Part shown: one piece after another, positions 1 through 7,063 of the stretch
Layout: each line of letters starts with the position of its first letter
How positions within the stretch are numbered: the first letter of the stretch is position 1
Assembly (NCBI GenBank): GCA_029259715.1
Contig: JAJDEP010000005.1
Coordinates: 310,001 to 374,000, forward strand
DNA length: 64,000 nt
From: Planctomycetota bacterium
GTDB lineage: Bacteria; Planctomycetota; B15-G4
Direction of reading: 5' to 3'
Made by a program: the position numbers and the translations under genes
Notes under the pieces: model-generated
Told to the model about the DNA's origin: nothing
Databases searched by the model: none
What the model saw: the letters and a program-made list of their open reading frames with translations, nothing else

Positions 1-1915
1 CCCCTTCCCGACGATCCGCAGGCGGTTCGGGGAAGTCGGGAACCCGCTCGGCTCCGGGGAAGTGCTCTTGTATGCCCCCCTCCAGTGCGTCCCCATGGGG
101 CGACGGTGCGACAATGTCCGATTCCTCAGGATTGGGGGGATCGGGCCAATCGTAGGGGTTCTCATCGCCCCCTCCCTCTTGGGGCGGCTCGGTGCGGGGG
201 GGCGGATCGTTGTCCCAGGGTTCGCGCTCCGCACCCTCCGCACTTGGTCGCCCCTCGGGCCGTGGTGCGGAAACGCTGCCCGATGCCGGAAGCGCAGCGG
301 TCCCCCCGGGCGCATTCGACGGTTGCCGCACCGTCGCCCCGTCGGGAGCACGAGGGGGGGAGCCAACCGTCCCAGCCACAGCCTCGGAGCCGCGAAGGTC
401 AATGCTGTCTGGATGAGGAAGCCAGGTTGCCCCGACGTCTGATGGCTCGTTCTTCATCCGGAACACCTTCGGCTTTGAACCCCGCCCTTGATCGACAATC
501 TCGGCGACGCCGTGGTCGCTGAGCTCATTCAGGTATTCGCGCGCCTTGCCGGGCGATTTGACCGTCGCGTCGAGGTGTGCAGCTTCCGCAGCAGTCACGT
601 CCTTGCCTCCAAGCTCCCAGAAGAGGCGGTGGCCGAAGCGAAGAGCTGCCGGGGAGATATCCCCTCCAAGCGCGCGTCCCAGCGGGGCCTTGAGCAGAGC
701 GTAGGCGAGCCGGTAGTCATCCAGGGTTGCGTCGATCCGGTCGCCATGCCGGAGTCCATCAGAAACCCTCTGGCGTTGGTGAAGCAGCGCAGAGGCGGCG
801 ACGACGGACAGAGAGAGGTTGAAGGCGCGACGTGCCTCGGGGCGATCGTCGGGAACCCGCTCGCCAATCTGCGGAGCAAACGGGATTCGGACACGAGTTC
901 GTCGCAGCAACCGTTGAGCTGCTTGGTGGCGCAGGATGATCCGTTCCACGTTGGGAGCGTCCGCTCCAGCCGCCCGCTCTGCCTGATGTCGGAGTACCTC
1001 CCGAGTCTGTGTCGCTTGCTCGTCCGCAGCCAGCAGCAGGCACCGCGTCTGATCTTCATCGAAGATCCGTGTCAGCGTGGTCGTCTCCAGGAACGAGATT
1101 GGTCCAAATCGCGTCACTTCATCGGTGACGAAGTGATCTCCCTGTTTGACCGCCACGGCCTTGCGCAGCACCTTTGAGGCCAGCATTTCACGGAGCGCGC
1201 GTGTCGCGTCGGCTAGCTCGTCCACCTTTCCGCGACGGCGCTCACCTGCCACAACGAATCGGTGGATCAGCGCATCCTCTGGGAAGTAGTAGAGCGCCTG
1301 CGGCGTGAGGTCCGTCGCGCGGAGCGTGGCCTCGTCAGGGAACAGTCGCGCAACCGTTTCGACAACGAACGACTTCCCCGCACTGCTCGGCCCCTGGACG
1401 ATGGCCGCCAGGGGCGAGTCCAGAAGCCGTGAGGTGCCAAGCAAGTAGACCGTCAGCACCAAGTCGCGCTCGCCTACGACGCCCAGCGCGGCCACGTCGG
1501 CGAGAATGCGATCAACCAAGTCGGGGGCGGCCAGCATCTCTGCGGCCTCAACCACGACGGCCTCGGGCATCGACTTGAGCAACTTGTCGGCCCGCTCGTC
1601 CCGCTGGCGCACCAACTCTTCGCGGGGTGTACCGGAGACCGGGCCGCCCTCCCGCTCCGACTTCTCCGGCGGCGGCTCCAAGGACAAGTCCTCCAGCCGT
1701 TGCGAGACGGCGAGAGCCTCATCCTCCTTCAAGTCCGGCCGTGCCTTTCGAAGGGCCCGGAGGAAGTAGTCACGCGACCCGGCCCGGTCGATCGTCACGG
1801 TGTCCTGGAAGATCGGCTGCCCGCCTAGCAAGACGTGCAGGTTGAGCTTGGTTTCGTCTTGGCTCAGGAGGCGCAGCTCAACGCGCGCCCCGACCGTCTG
1901 GTCGCTCTCAGGCAT
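1..1915 (-). CDS. Primase-helicase-like P-loop ATPase of a mobile element (partial, C-terminus beyond window)
   Basis: A continuous minus-strand reading frame of about 638 codons runs from the ATG at 1913-1915 off the left edge. A Walker A motif GPSSAGKS lies at residues 175-182, preceded by VYLLGTSRLLDSPLAAIVQ. This arrangement is typical of the ATPase half of CHC2/toprim primase-helicase proteins in phages and islands. A winged-helix-like stretch (SPGKAREYLNELSDHGVAEI) sits near residues 455-475 and is followed by a long Pro/Glu/Gly-rich tail. The start has a GAGGA Shine-Dalgarno about 7 nt upstream. No zinc finger or toprim domain is visible in the part seen, so primase activity is not shown; a replication or partner ATPase role is inferred. 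Confidence 0.65.
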   Translation of the reverse strand, partial: MPESDQTVGARVELRLLSQDETKLNLHVLLGGQPIFQDTVTIDRAGSRDYFLRALRKARPDLKEDEALAVSQRLEDLSLEPPPEKSEREGGPVSGTPREELVRQRDERADKLLKSMPEAVVVEAAEMLAAPDLVDRILADVAALGVVGERDLVLTVYLLGTSRLLDSPLAAIVQGPSSAGKSFVVETVARLFPDEATLRATDLTPQALYYFPEDALIHRFVVAGERRRGKVDELADATRALREMLASKVLRKAVAVKQGDHFVTDEVTRFGPISFLETTTLTRIFDEDQTRCLLLAADEQATQTREVLRHQAERAAGADAPNVERIILRHQAAQRLLRRTRVRIPFAPQIGERVPDDRPEARRAFNLSLSVVAASALLHQRQRVSDGLRHGDRIDATLDDYRLAYALLKAPLGRALGGDISPAALRFGHRLFWELGGKDVTAAEAAHLDATVKSPGKAREYLNELSDHGVAEIVDQGRGSKPKVFRMKNEPSDVGATWLPHPDSIDLRGSEAVAGTVGSPPRAPDGATVRQPSNAPGGTAALPASGSVSAPRPEGRPSAEGAEREPWDNDPPPRTEPPQEGGGDENPYDWPDPPNPEESDIVAPSPHGDALEGGIQEHFPGAERVPDFPEPPADRREG

Positions 1916-1957
1916 TGGTAGTTCCTCGACGACACGGCTGATTCCGAGTCGTGTTCC

Positions 1958-2022
1958 GGACCTACCGCCGGTTCCCGGGAACCGTTCCCACTACAGGGAC
2001 CTACCGTGAACTCGCCGGGAAC
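1958..2022. promoter_or_regulatory. Palindrome and GGGAAC repeats upstream of the primase-helicase-like gene
   Basis: The gap between the two left-most minus-strand genes holds a perfect 16-bp palindrome at 1969-1984 built from GGTTCCC and GGGAACC. Another GTTCCC follows at 1984-1989 and CGGGAAC at 2016-2022. GGACCTACCG occurs twice, at 1958-1967 and 1997-2006. The position, directly upstream of the ATG at 1915, suits an operator. The regulator is unknown. Confidence 0.45.
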
Positions 2023-2049
2023 GCGCTGCTTCGGGCGGTGCAACTTCGT

Positions 2050-3162
2050 CTACGTTGTTCCCCGTCGCAGCCACGTATCGGGGCGCTGAGGCAGCCATTC
2101 CGGGTACTTGTGCTTCCAAAGAACCCAGTAGTGCCTGTGCTCTCCGTCCGGGTCCTTGGTCTTGTGCGAGTACTTCAGCGGCGCGCCTGGAGCCACGTTG
2201 GCCTTCCACCACCTACTGAACTCGGTCACCTGTCGCCCCTGTACCTGCACATTGAGCTTCTTGGGGCCAAGGCCCTGGGCACGGAGTCGCTCCCGCGCAT
2301 CCTCTCCATGGTCGCGCTGCTCAGCATCCAGTAGGCGTGTCGCTTCTTCCGTGACCGCTATCAACACGGTGCGCACTGGACCCTTGGGAACGTCTACCTC
2401 GACGCCTCTATTGACTGTCACGATCTGCTGGGGCGGATCGTAGGCCAGCCACACCTCCGGGACGGCGAGGCTCAGGGCGGGCGTCTCGCTCGGCTCGGGT
2501 TCGACAGCGGACTCCCCGCTAGGTGCTGACGCAGGCTGGTCATCTGGCGCTATGGCGTGCGCTGCCAGTGAGATGCCCATGCGACTTGCCACGCGCTCGA
2601 CCCGGCCGAGCAACTCCCCTCGAATGAACTGAAGCACCTTTAGGAGCGTCTCAGGTAAATCTGCGGGAAGTGCGCCCCCGACATCTCCCTCAAGCCGCCG
2701 CACGATTGATTCCGCCTCACTCGCGGCTGATCGAAACACGCGCTCCTCTGGCAGGATTCCTGCTATGCGGCACCGTTCCCGATACCAGCTCCACGCTTCG
2801 CTCAGCTCCCAAGTGAGACGCCCAAGCCAGCCACGCACCGCTTGCAGGTCCTGCGTATCGAGCGACACTGGGACGGCCTCTGTCCGCATCCACCAGCCGA
2901 AGAACACGTCGAAGTCGCGGGTAGGATTCGCGGGCCACCGACTCCTGATCCGGTGCTCCTCCGATTCGCTGATGACCCCTGCCGGGAGGATGGCTCGGTG
3001 CCTTGCCTGCGCCAGCTCGCGGTCCGCTTCCGCGCGTTGGTGCGCTTGCCAACGCGGAAGCCGTTCCTCCCACGTGTTGCCGCTCGGAGGGATTTCGTTC
3101 GTGGTGGATTCGTGCATGTTCCCAAGGTCGGGCCGACCGACCGGCGCGCAGGCCGGGAACAT
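2050..3162 (-). CDS. Unknown island protein, 370 aa
   Basis: I do not recognise this protein. It is largely charged and helical, with no signal peptide or membrane segment. The N-terminal half is rich in Trp/Arg/Glu (RSRWPANPTRDFDVFF, WELSEAWSWYRERC). A Pro/Ser/Glu-rich linker lies around residues 215-240, and the C-terminal domain ends in a basic, Trp-rich stretch (YWVLWKHKYPEWLP) that could bind nucleic acid. It lies upstream of, and is probably co-oriented for transcription with, the primase-helicase-like ATPase, so a replication or element-maintenance role is a guess. A second possible start is the ATG at 3117 (MHESTTNEIP), which would leave the GGGAAC repeats at 3154-3177 outside the gene; neither start has a strong ribosome binding site. 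Confidence 0.6.
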   Translation of the reverse strand: MFPACAPVGRPDLGNMHESTTNEIPPSGNTWEERLPRWQAHQRAEADRELAQARHRAILPAGVISESEEHRIRSRWPANPTRDFDVFFGWWMRTEAVPVSLDTQDLQAVRGWLGRLTWELSEAWSWYRERCRIAGILPEERVFRSAASEAESIVRRLEGDVGGALPADLPETLLKVLQFIRGELLGRVERVASRMGISLAAHAIAPDDQPASAPSGESAVEPEPSETPALSLAVPEVWLAYDPPQQIVTVNRGVEVDVPKGPVRTVLIAVTEEATRLLDAEQRDHGEDARERLRAQGLGPKKLNVQVQGRQVTEFSRWWKANVAPGAPLKYSHKTKDPDGEHRHYWVLWKHKYPEWLPQRPDTWLRRGTT

Positions 3163-3177
3163 GCCTGTAACGGGAAC
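3154..3177. promoter_or_regulatory. Direct CGGGAAC repeat at the start of the unknown 370-aa gene
   Basis: CGGGAAC occurs at 3154-3160 and again at 3171-3177, 17 bp apart, around the possible start at 3162. The same hexamer GGGAAC makes up the palindrome at 1969-1984 upstream of the neighbouring gene. A shared operator for a regulator encoded by the element is inferred. Confidence 0.35.
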
Positions 3178-3207
3178 ACCCGCGCGTCGGCCGGTCGCAG
3201 CCGGGGA

Positions 3208-3576
3208 TCAGTCCGGCCGTTTCCACGACGTACTCAAGCTATCGACTGGCCAGTTATCAGGCCAGTCGGAATTCGGAGCGCGCGAGGGATCGGGTTTGCA
3301 CGCGAGGGGGTCACAACGGATCTCCGCGCGCCCGACCCGTCTGCCTCCTCCAGAGGCTCCATCACGCCCCGACCCCATGTATCTTCTCGTGCGCGCAGGC
3401 GCGCGCGGGGGACATTCGGCCAGGGTGGCACAACGATGCGCCCCAAAAGGCGCGGCCATTGGGCCAGGTAGCATCCCACCGCACCCACGCCTCCCTGGAA
3501 CCCGCGACGATGTCGTGCCGAAGTGGATCACCTCAGAAGGCAACTCGTCGCCAGCTTGTGGCTTCTTATCAGCCAT
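3208..3576 (-). CDS. Possible last integron cassette gene, 122 aa, perhaps truncated
   Basis: The ATG lies 12 nt after the R' box of the last attC site (3588-3594), exactly where a cassette gene normally begins. The first 30 or so residues (MADKKPQAGDELPSEVIHFG) look like ordinary protein. The rest is Arg/Pro/Gly-rich with little structure, and no attC follows its stop codon. It may be a broken cassette fused to backbone DNA, or no gene at all. No function can be assigned. Confidence 0.3.
   Translation of the reverse strand: MADKKPQAGDELPSEVIHFGTTSSRVPGRRGCGGMLPGPMAAPFGAHRCATLAECPPRAPARTRRYMGSGRDGASGGGRRVGRAEIRCDPLACKPDPSRAPNSDWPDNWPVDSLSTSWKRPD
3243..3268. promoter_or_regulatory. 9-bp inverted repeat with 8-nt spacer
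   Basis: CGACTGGCC (3243-3251) is followed after AGTTATCA by its exact complement GGCCAGTCG (3260-3268). It lies about 80-105 bp upstream of the 370-aa gene. No T-tract follows on either strand, so an operator is more likely than a terminator. Confidence 0.4.
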
Positions 3577-3587
3577 GTTCGGTCATC

Positions 3588-3650
3588 GCCTAACGGCTCA
3601 GTGGTTCAGCGGCACCGCGGAGCGGCGTCCGCTGCAAGCGCTTGTTAGGC
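3588..3650 (-). repeat. attC recombination site 1 (divergent)
   Basis: The boxes are GCCTAAC (R'') and GTTAGGC (R') at the two ends. On the minus strand it reads GCCTAACAAGCGCTTGCAG and then inner arms GCGGACGCC / GGTGCCGC before the R' box, matching the common attC layout in minus orientation. The TAA stop of the upstream cassette gene lies inside the R'' box (3645-3647). Confidence 0.85.
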
Positions 3651-4328
3651 ATCGTGCCCCCGACCTCTTCGCTGAATTGCGATGTCAGTTAGCTGCTCAG
3701 GTGGAGCTGGGCTGCTGTCGACGCCAAGGTGGGCGTAGAGAAGCCGAGCGCACTCCTGCTTGATGAGCACGAAGATCCGATGCATGTGCTCGTAAGGAAG
3801 CGAGATGGGCTTGCTCGGCTCGAACAGCTCCCCAGTGACTAGCAGCTTGGAATGATCCTCAGCCGCAAACCCAGAGCGACTGTGAAGGATCGCATTTCGG
3901 ATGTGCCGAAGGTCGCCCATGATATCGGCCTTGACCTCGGAGACGGCGATGCCCTTGGCGCTGGCTAAGCGCGGCCGTAGCTCAAGTTCCCATGTGGCAT
4001 AGAGGAACACGAGAATCGCCTTTGCGTGCTGCTGCTCGTTGGCGCCACCAGGAGCGTTGGATGCGAGGAACTCATCAGCTCGGACAGTGCGATTAATGAT
4101 GATGTCGGGTTGGGTCGGATCTTCGGCGCTGTTCCAAACGACGGTGGACACCCGATCCGGGTTCGCTTGAACTCGCTCTGGACGCATCACGCGATGTACT
4201 TGCCTGCTGACTCGAGCGTGGTGACCAGCGAAACCGGACAGCGCATCCATGTAGGCGCCGGCCTGTGCGTTTACCAGCTCGATGCACTCCCGAAGTGCTT
4301 CTTCGTAGTCATCTAGTGGTGATTGCAT
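3645..4328 (-). CDS. Cassette protein with HEPN-like RNxxxH motif, 227 aa
   Basis: An all-helical soluble protein. The segment DIMGDLRHIRNAILHSRS contains RNAILH, the RNxxxH signature of HEPN-type ribonuclease folds. This is suggestive only, since the rest of the fold cannot be checked by eye. The chosen ATG (4326-4328) lies 2 nt after the R' box of the preceding attC, a normal cassette start. An in-frame upstream GTG at 4364 would start inside the attC and is unlikely. The stop codon is embedded in the next attC. HEPN proteins commonly act as toxins or phage-defence effectors; no antitoxin partner is adjacent, so a defence role is inference. Confidence 0.75.
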   Translation of the reverse strand: MQSPLDDYEEALRECIELVNAQAGAYMDALSGFAGHHARVSRQVHRVMRPERVQANPDRVSTVVWNSAEDPTQPDIIINRTVRADEFLASNAPGGANEQQHAKAILVFLYATWELELRPRLASAKGIAVSEVKADIMGDLRHIRNAILHSRSGFAAEDHSKLLVTGELFEPSKPISLPYEHMHRIFVLIKQECARLLYAHLGVDSSPAPPEQLTDIAIQRRGRGHDA

Positions 4329-4330
4329 CT

Positions 4331-4396
4331 GCCTAACGGACATCTCGATCAGTCGCCGGCGCACCAGCGCCGGTCGGCTGTAGCGAGTCGTTAGGC
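4331..4396 (-). repeat. attC recombination site 2
   Basis: Ends are GCCTAAC and GTTAGGC on the plus strand. The internal arms around CGCCGGCGC/GCGCCGG are self-complementary. The outer halves (CTCGATCAG and GGCTGTAGCGAG) are shared almost exactly with the sites at 5424 and 5780. It follows the 299-aa cassette gene by about 48 bp on the minus strand. Confidence 0.9.
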
Positions 4397-4444
4397 GACG
4401 GCCTTAGCACGCATGACAAGGTTGGGCGCTGCTCACTTGACGTC

Positions 4445-5344
4445 CTATGCACGATCCCCATCCGCAGACTGTATTGCTCCGAGAGCCATCAGCCATGGGT
4501 CACGGAGTTCACATGCCAGGACAATCTCATCTTTCAGAGCTACGACTCCGCATTCATCGATCGGCATCATGCAAGGCAGTTCGTCGACGGAATCATCCGA
4601 CATCGACCATTCTTCGGTGCGAAAACGGAGGTTCATCAGAAGGACATCAACCGCAGATTCAAATCGCTCACGAAGCACGTGGTGCCCTGAGCGAATCGAC
4701 AAAGGCTGCAGTGGCAGTTCGCTCACCCTATCCTTCACAGACTCAGACTCGAAACTCACATGCACAAACTCGTGTGCAAAGTCGTTTCGAATCCGACGGA
4801 TTATTCCAAGTTGCTTGTATTCAGCGGTAGTCACCAAACCAAGCGCACACACAGCGTCAATGCGTGCACTAAACGTGCCGAGGGGGCTGTTGTATCCATC
4901 GACCAGATCCGCGCCGGTAGACTTGTTCCGAAAATGCGCCTTCAACAACTCACCAAGCACATGGTCGAGGAACGATGCAGCAACGAGCGCGCAACCACGC
5001 TCACTCTCGCTCTCTAGAGCAGTGCGGAATGAATCACGGTCTTCGTCATCAACACGCTTAACAGCCGTGTCAGGTGGGAAGTACATCCTGACACCGCCTT
5101 GCTTTACGACGTTTGATGTCAGGCGAAATGTGACCCGAAACTGGGCCTTCGGTTGCAGCTTGATCCATGCCATTGCGCATCGTTTGTGCATCGGACCGGG
5201 AGCTTCCGGATGACCAACGAAGATTACCGGGTCATCCGGCAAGAGCTGCACCCCGTCGTCAGCCATCGTCAGCGTGACTACGTCGTCAATGCCTTCTCTG
5301 CATTGGCTGCACTCTGAGCGCGGCGCGGTTTTGTCTTCTTGCAT
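4445..5344 (-). CDS. Cassette protein: zinc-ribbon-like N-terminus plus MltR/HEPN-like domain, 299 aa
   Basis: Residues near 12-15 (CSQC) and a later HKRC could form a small zinc site. The middle contains SERGCALVAASFLDHVLGEL and, further on, GTFSARIDAVCALGLVTTAE and IIRRIRNDFAHEF. This is the pattern of the MltR (mannitol-repressor-like) family, whose RNxxxH motif (RNDFAH) is also seen in HEPN folds. The ATG at 5342-5344 is chosen because GGAGA lies 5 nt upstream; a reading frame open to 5377 is less likely. It is an integron cassette gene between attC sites 2 and 3. MltR-like domains occur in regulators and uncharacterised defence-type proteins, so the role is unknown. Confidence 0.75.
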   Translation of the reverse strand: MQEDKTAPRSECSQCREGIDDVVTLTMADDGVQLLPDDPVIFVGHPEAPGPMHKRCAMAWIKLQPKAQFRVTFRLTSNVVKQGGVRMYFPPDTAVKRVDDEDRDSFRTALESESERGCALVAASFLDHVLGELLKAHFRNKSTGADLVDGYNSPLGTFSARIDAVCALGLVTTAEYKQLGIIRRIRNDFAHEFVHVSFESESVKDRVSELPLQPLSIRSGHHVLRERFESAVDVLLMNLRFRTEEWSMSDDSVDELPCMMPIDECGVVALKDEIVLACELRDPWLMALGAIQSADGDRA

Positions 5345-5423
5345 CAACTCTCCACGAGCGTGAGTACAACGACTCACTATTGCCGGTACCGTCCTGTTTC
5401 TTCTTGCAACCTCTCTACCGTCC

Positions 5424-5486
5424 GCCTAGCGGACTTCTCGATCAGACGCGGGCCGAAGGCCCGTCGGCTGTAGCGAGTTGTTAGGC
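5424..5486 (-). repeat. attC recombination site 3, with mutated R' box
   Basis: The R'' box (plus-strand GTTAGGC, 5480-5486) is normal, but the other end is GCCTAGC (5424-5430), giving GCTAGGC on the minus strand instead of GTTAGGC. The integrase cleaves beside the GTT core, so this change could impair recombination at this boundary. The stem GGGCC/GGCCC around GAA is perfect. The upstream cassette gene reads through almost the whole site. Confidence 0.85.
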
Positions 5487-5764
5487 CGGACCCTTCCAGT
5501 CCGCTGGCGCCATTCAGAATCGACGACCAACCAGCAGGCCGCCCCAAAGACGAACCCGCCGATAGTCCACAGGCCCGCATGGACTCCGAAGCGCCAGAGG
5601 AGAGGGCGGTGGTCACCAACCCACCATCCAACGAGCAGAAAGAACAGCACTCCAGCTGGCCAGCCCCAACCGACAACACCCTGTCGCACACAGAACCGCC
5701 AGAACCCCCTCTCCCGTGTGGCCCCCCAGTTGGCCATTCGCTCTGCCTTGGTGGTCTTGGGCAT
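5426..5764 (-). CDS. Cassette-encoded small membrane protein, 112 aa, C-terminus read from attC
   Basis: Two hydrophobic segments (VVGWGWPAGVLFFLLVGWWV and LWTIGGFVFGAACWLVV) suggest two transmembrane helices. A basic N-terminus MPKTTKAERMANWGATRERG precedes them. The last 20 or so residues (NNSLQPTGLRPASDREVR) are encoded by the attC site itself, and the stop TAG lies in its R' box. Such attC-derived LQPT tails are a known hallmark of cassette proteins. The start is ATG 5762-5764 or the GTG directly before it. Function is unknown. Confidence 0.75.
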   Translation of the reverse strand: MPKTTKAERMANWGATRERGFWRFCVRQGVVGWGWPAGVLFFLLVGWWVGDHRPLLWRFGVHAGLWTIGGFVFGAACWLVVDSEWRQRTGRVRPNNSLQPTGLRPASDREVR

Positions 5765-5779
5765 CACATTCCTTGCTCG

Positions 5780-5846
5780 GCCTAACGGACATCTCGATCA
5801 GACGCGGGCCGCGCAGCGGACCGTCGGCTGTAGCGAGTTGTTAGAT
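5780..5846 (-). repeat. attC recombination site 4
   Basis: The plus-strand ends are GCCTAAC (5780-5786) and GTTAGAT (5840-5846). Inner arms GCGGGCC/GGACCG flank a GCGCAGC loop region. It is near-identical to sites 2 and 3 in its outer halves, which suggests the cassettes were recruited from one source array. It begins 6 nt after the stop of the 75-aa cassette gene. Confidence 0.9.
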
Positions 5847-5852
5847 GGTGAA

Positions 5853-6080
5853 TCACGTTCGTGACACGGCGACGAAACCGCGTTCGCCGCCTTCGAGAAC
5901 TCGGGACTCGCAACGAACCGTATCGCCAGCCGCATACTGCCAGTGCTCACCCGCTACGCCCTGGTTGCGCTCGGAGATTCGGTAGACCTCACCGCCCAAG
6001 TGCTCAGCCTTGACCGGGCGCCACACATCGACGCCCTCGTTCTCGAGATAGACGTAGATCGTGTGTAGCTCCTTGTCCAT
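5853..6080 (-). CDS. First cassette gene: small unknown protein, 75 aa
   Basis: A small, acidic soluble protein: MDKELHTIYVYLENEGVDVWRPVKAEHLGG, then YRISERNQGVAGEHWQYAAGDTVRCESR. The compact beta-rich pattern resembles small proteins often found in cassettes, but I cannot name a family. Its ATG is embedded in the R' box GTTAGATG (6079-6085), so the cassette has essentially no 5' leader and must be translated from a leaderless or read-through transcript. It is the promoter-proximal gene of the array. Confidence 0.75.
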   Translation of the reverse strand: MDKELHTIYVYLENEGVDVWRPVKAEHLGGEVYRISERNQGVAGEHWQYAAGDTVRCESRVLEGGERGFVAVSRT

Positions 6081-6085
6081 CTAAC

Positions 6086-6473
6086 TACCGTTCGCCAGAA
6101 CTTCGTAGTATCGCGTTCGTTGCAGGACCGGCAGTGTATCGCAGCGTTCAGTCCGGTCGCGAAGCGCTGCCATTTGCCCCAACATGCGCCCTAACCGCGA
6201 GAGAGCGGCCAACTGCCCATGGCGCGATAGGCCGCAGATTCTCGCGGCCTATCACAGGTGTGAGCAGCGCTGGAGTCGGGCGGCTGTCGCTGCGAAGGCT
6301 CCAGACATCTCGGCCGAGACCCTGGCTAGGGCCGACCCGACCTCCCTGCCGAAGCGTAGGCATTGTCTGCCCGCCGGGCGGCTATTGCGTGCGTGTCTTG
6401 GATGCAGATCGCCCGACAAACTAGGTCCGTGCGCTTGGAGTGACCTGGTGCGCCGTGACAAACTCAGAGCAGC
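6086..6473. other. Gap upstream of the cassette array
   Basis: 388 bp between the divergent first cassette gene and the HNH-like gene. An attI site and Pc promoter would be expected here in a complete integron. The sequence directly beyond the GTTAGAT box shows no recognisable attI or intI fragment. A weak -10-like GATACT on the minus strand near 6105 is not convincing. Open frames here have no coding character. Confidence 0.4.
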
Positions 6474-6944
6474 ATGAAGACGGCACATCCACTCAACTGC
6501 CTGCTTTGGACGGGAACTTTCGCGACTAACGCCACGCGTACACCCGTGCGGTGGGAGGGCGGCAAGCAGGTCTCCGTGGCTCGGGAGCGTTGGCAGCGAG
6601 CCTACGGGGTCGCGCTGCCCAAAGGCGTCTACCTTGGCCGCGTCTGCGCCACCGCGAACTGCACTGCCCCGTGGCACCACACACTGAAGAACCCTCAGGG
6701 AGTCGCGCGGAAGCGGCGGGCCAGCCCGGAACTGTTGCGGACTCTGCGGCACCTCATCCGGCGCAAGGTGGAGCGGCGACCTGAGACGCCTATTCGCTGG
6801 GACGTGCAGGAGGTCGCCAGCCTGGAGTGCTACCCGGCGGTCGTTGAGGCCCTGGCGTATGCGGCTGACACGGGCGCTCTTGAAGTCTTGTGCGCCTACG
6901 CCCAACTGGTCAAGGTCAGCCAGGGAGCCGTTGCTGCCGCCTAG
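6474..6944 (+). CDS. HNH-like small protein, 156 aa
   Basis: Residues 30-75 (RWEGGKQVSVARERWQRAYG, then PKGVYLGRVCATANCTAPWHH) follow the layout of HNH_3-type nucleases of phages and islands: a short domain in which the gene product is followed by Cys pairs and NC..P.H. The first catalytic His is not obvious (GRVC where such proteins often have xHxC), so the enzyme may be inactive, or it may be only a zinc-binding relative. The C-terminal half is a helical domain of unknown type. No good ribosome binding site precedes the ATG. It is divergent from the cassette array and inside the island. Confidence 0.45.
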   Translation: MKTAHPLNCLLWTGTFATNATRTPVRWEGGKQVSVARERWQRAYGVALPKGVYLGRVCATANCTAPWHHTLKNPQGVARKRRASPELLRTLRHLIRRKVERRPETPIRWDVQEVASLECYPAVVEALAYAADTGALEVLCAYAQLVKVSQGAVAAA

Positions 6945-7063
6945 CAGGCGCGTCATGCGGCCTAGCCCTTGGGCCAAGGGAATTGTGCTGGGTGTCGCCT
7001 AGACTCGTGGTGTGCCGAGAATGACCTCGGCGGGTTGGGCACATTCTTGCTGGGAAGGCCGAA

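Larger units (their letters stand above)
3588..6085 (-). mobile_element. Integron gene-cassette array without integrase (CALIN), four attC sites
   Basis: Four attC sites (3588-3650, 4331-4396, 5424-5486, 5780-5846) alternate with four minus-strand genes. Read on the minus strand, each site starts with an RYYYAAC-type R'' box, ends with a GTTRRRY-type R' box (one degenerate) and has the usual inner complementary arms. Three sites are near-copies of one another and attC 3588-3650 is divergent. The first cassette begins at the GTTAGAT box 6079-6085. No tyrosine recombinase of the IntI type is encoded in the 3 kb on the upstream side (6086-9100). By the usual definition this is a CALIN. Mobilisation would require an integrase supplied in trans. 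Confidence 0.85.

Noticed and set aside
4329..4364. Upstream start for the 227-aa cassette gene
   Set aside because: It would begin within attC site 2; the ATG at 4328 directly after the R' box is the normal cassette position.
4093..5017. Plus-strand frames inside the cassette region, e.g. 4413-5213 and 4760-5017
   Set aside because: They run opposite to the attC orientation and overlap the minus-strand cassette genes, which have the better motifs and starts.
6134..6424. 96-codon frame between the cassette array and the HNH-like gene
   Set aside because: Arg/Pro/Ser-rich with no ribosome binding site and no family resemblance. It is treated as part of the non-coding gap.
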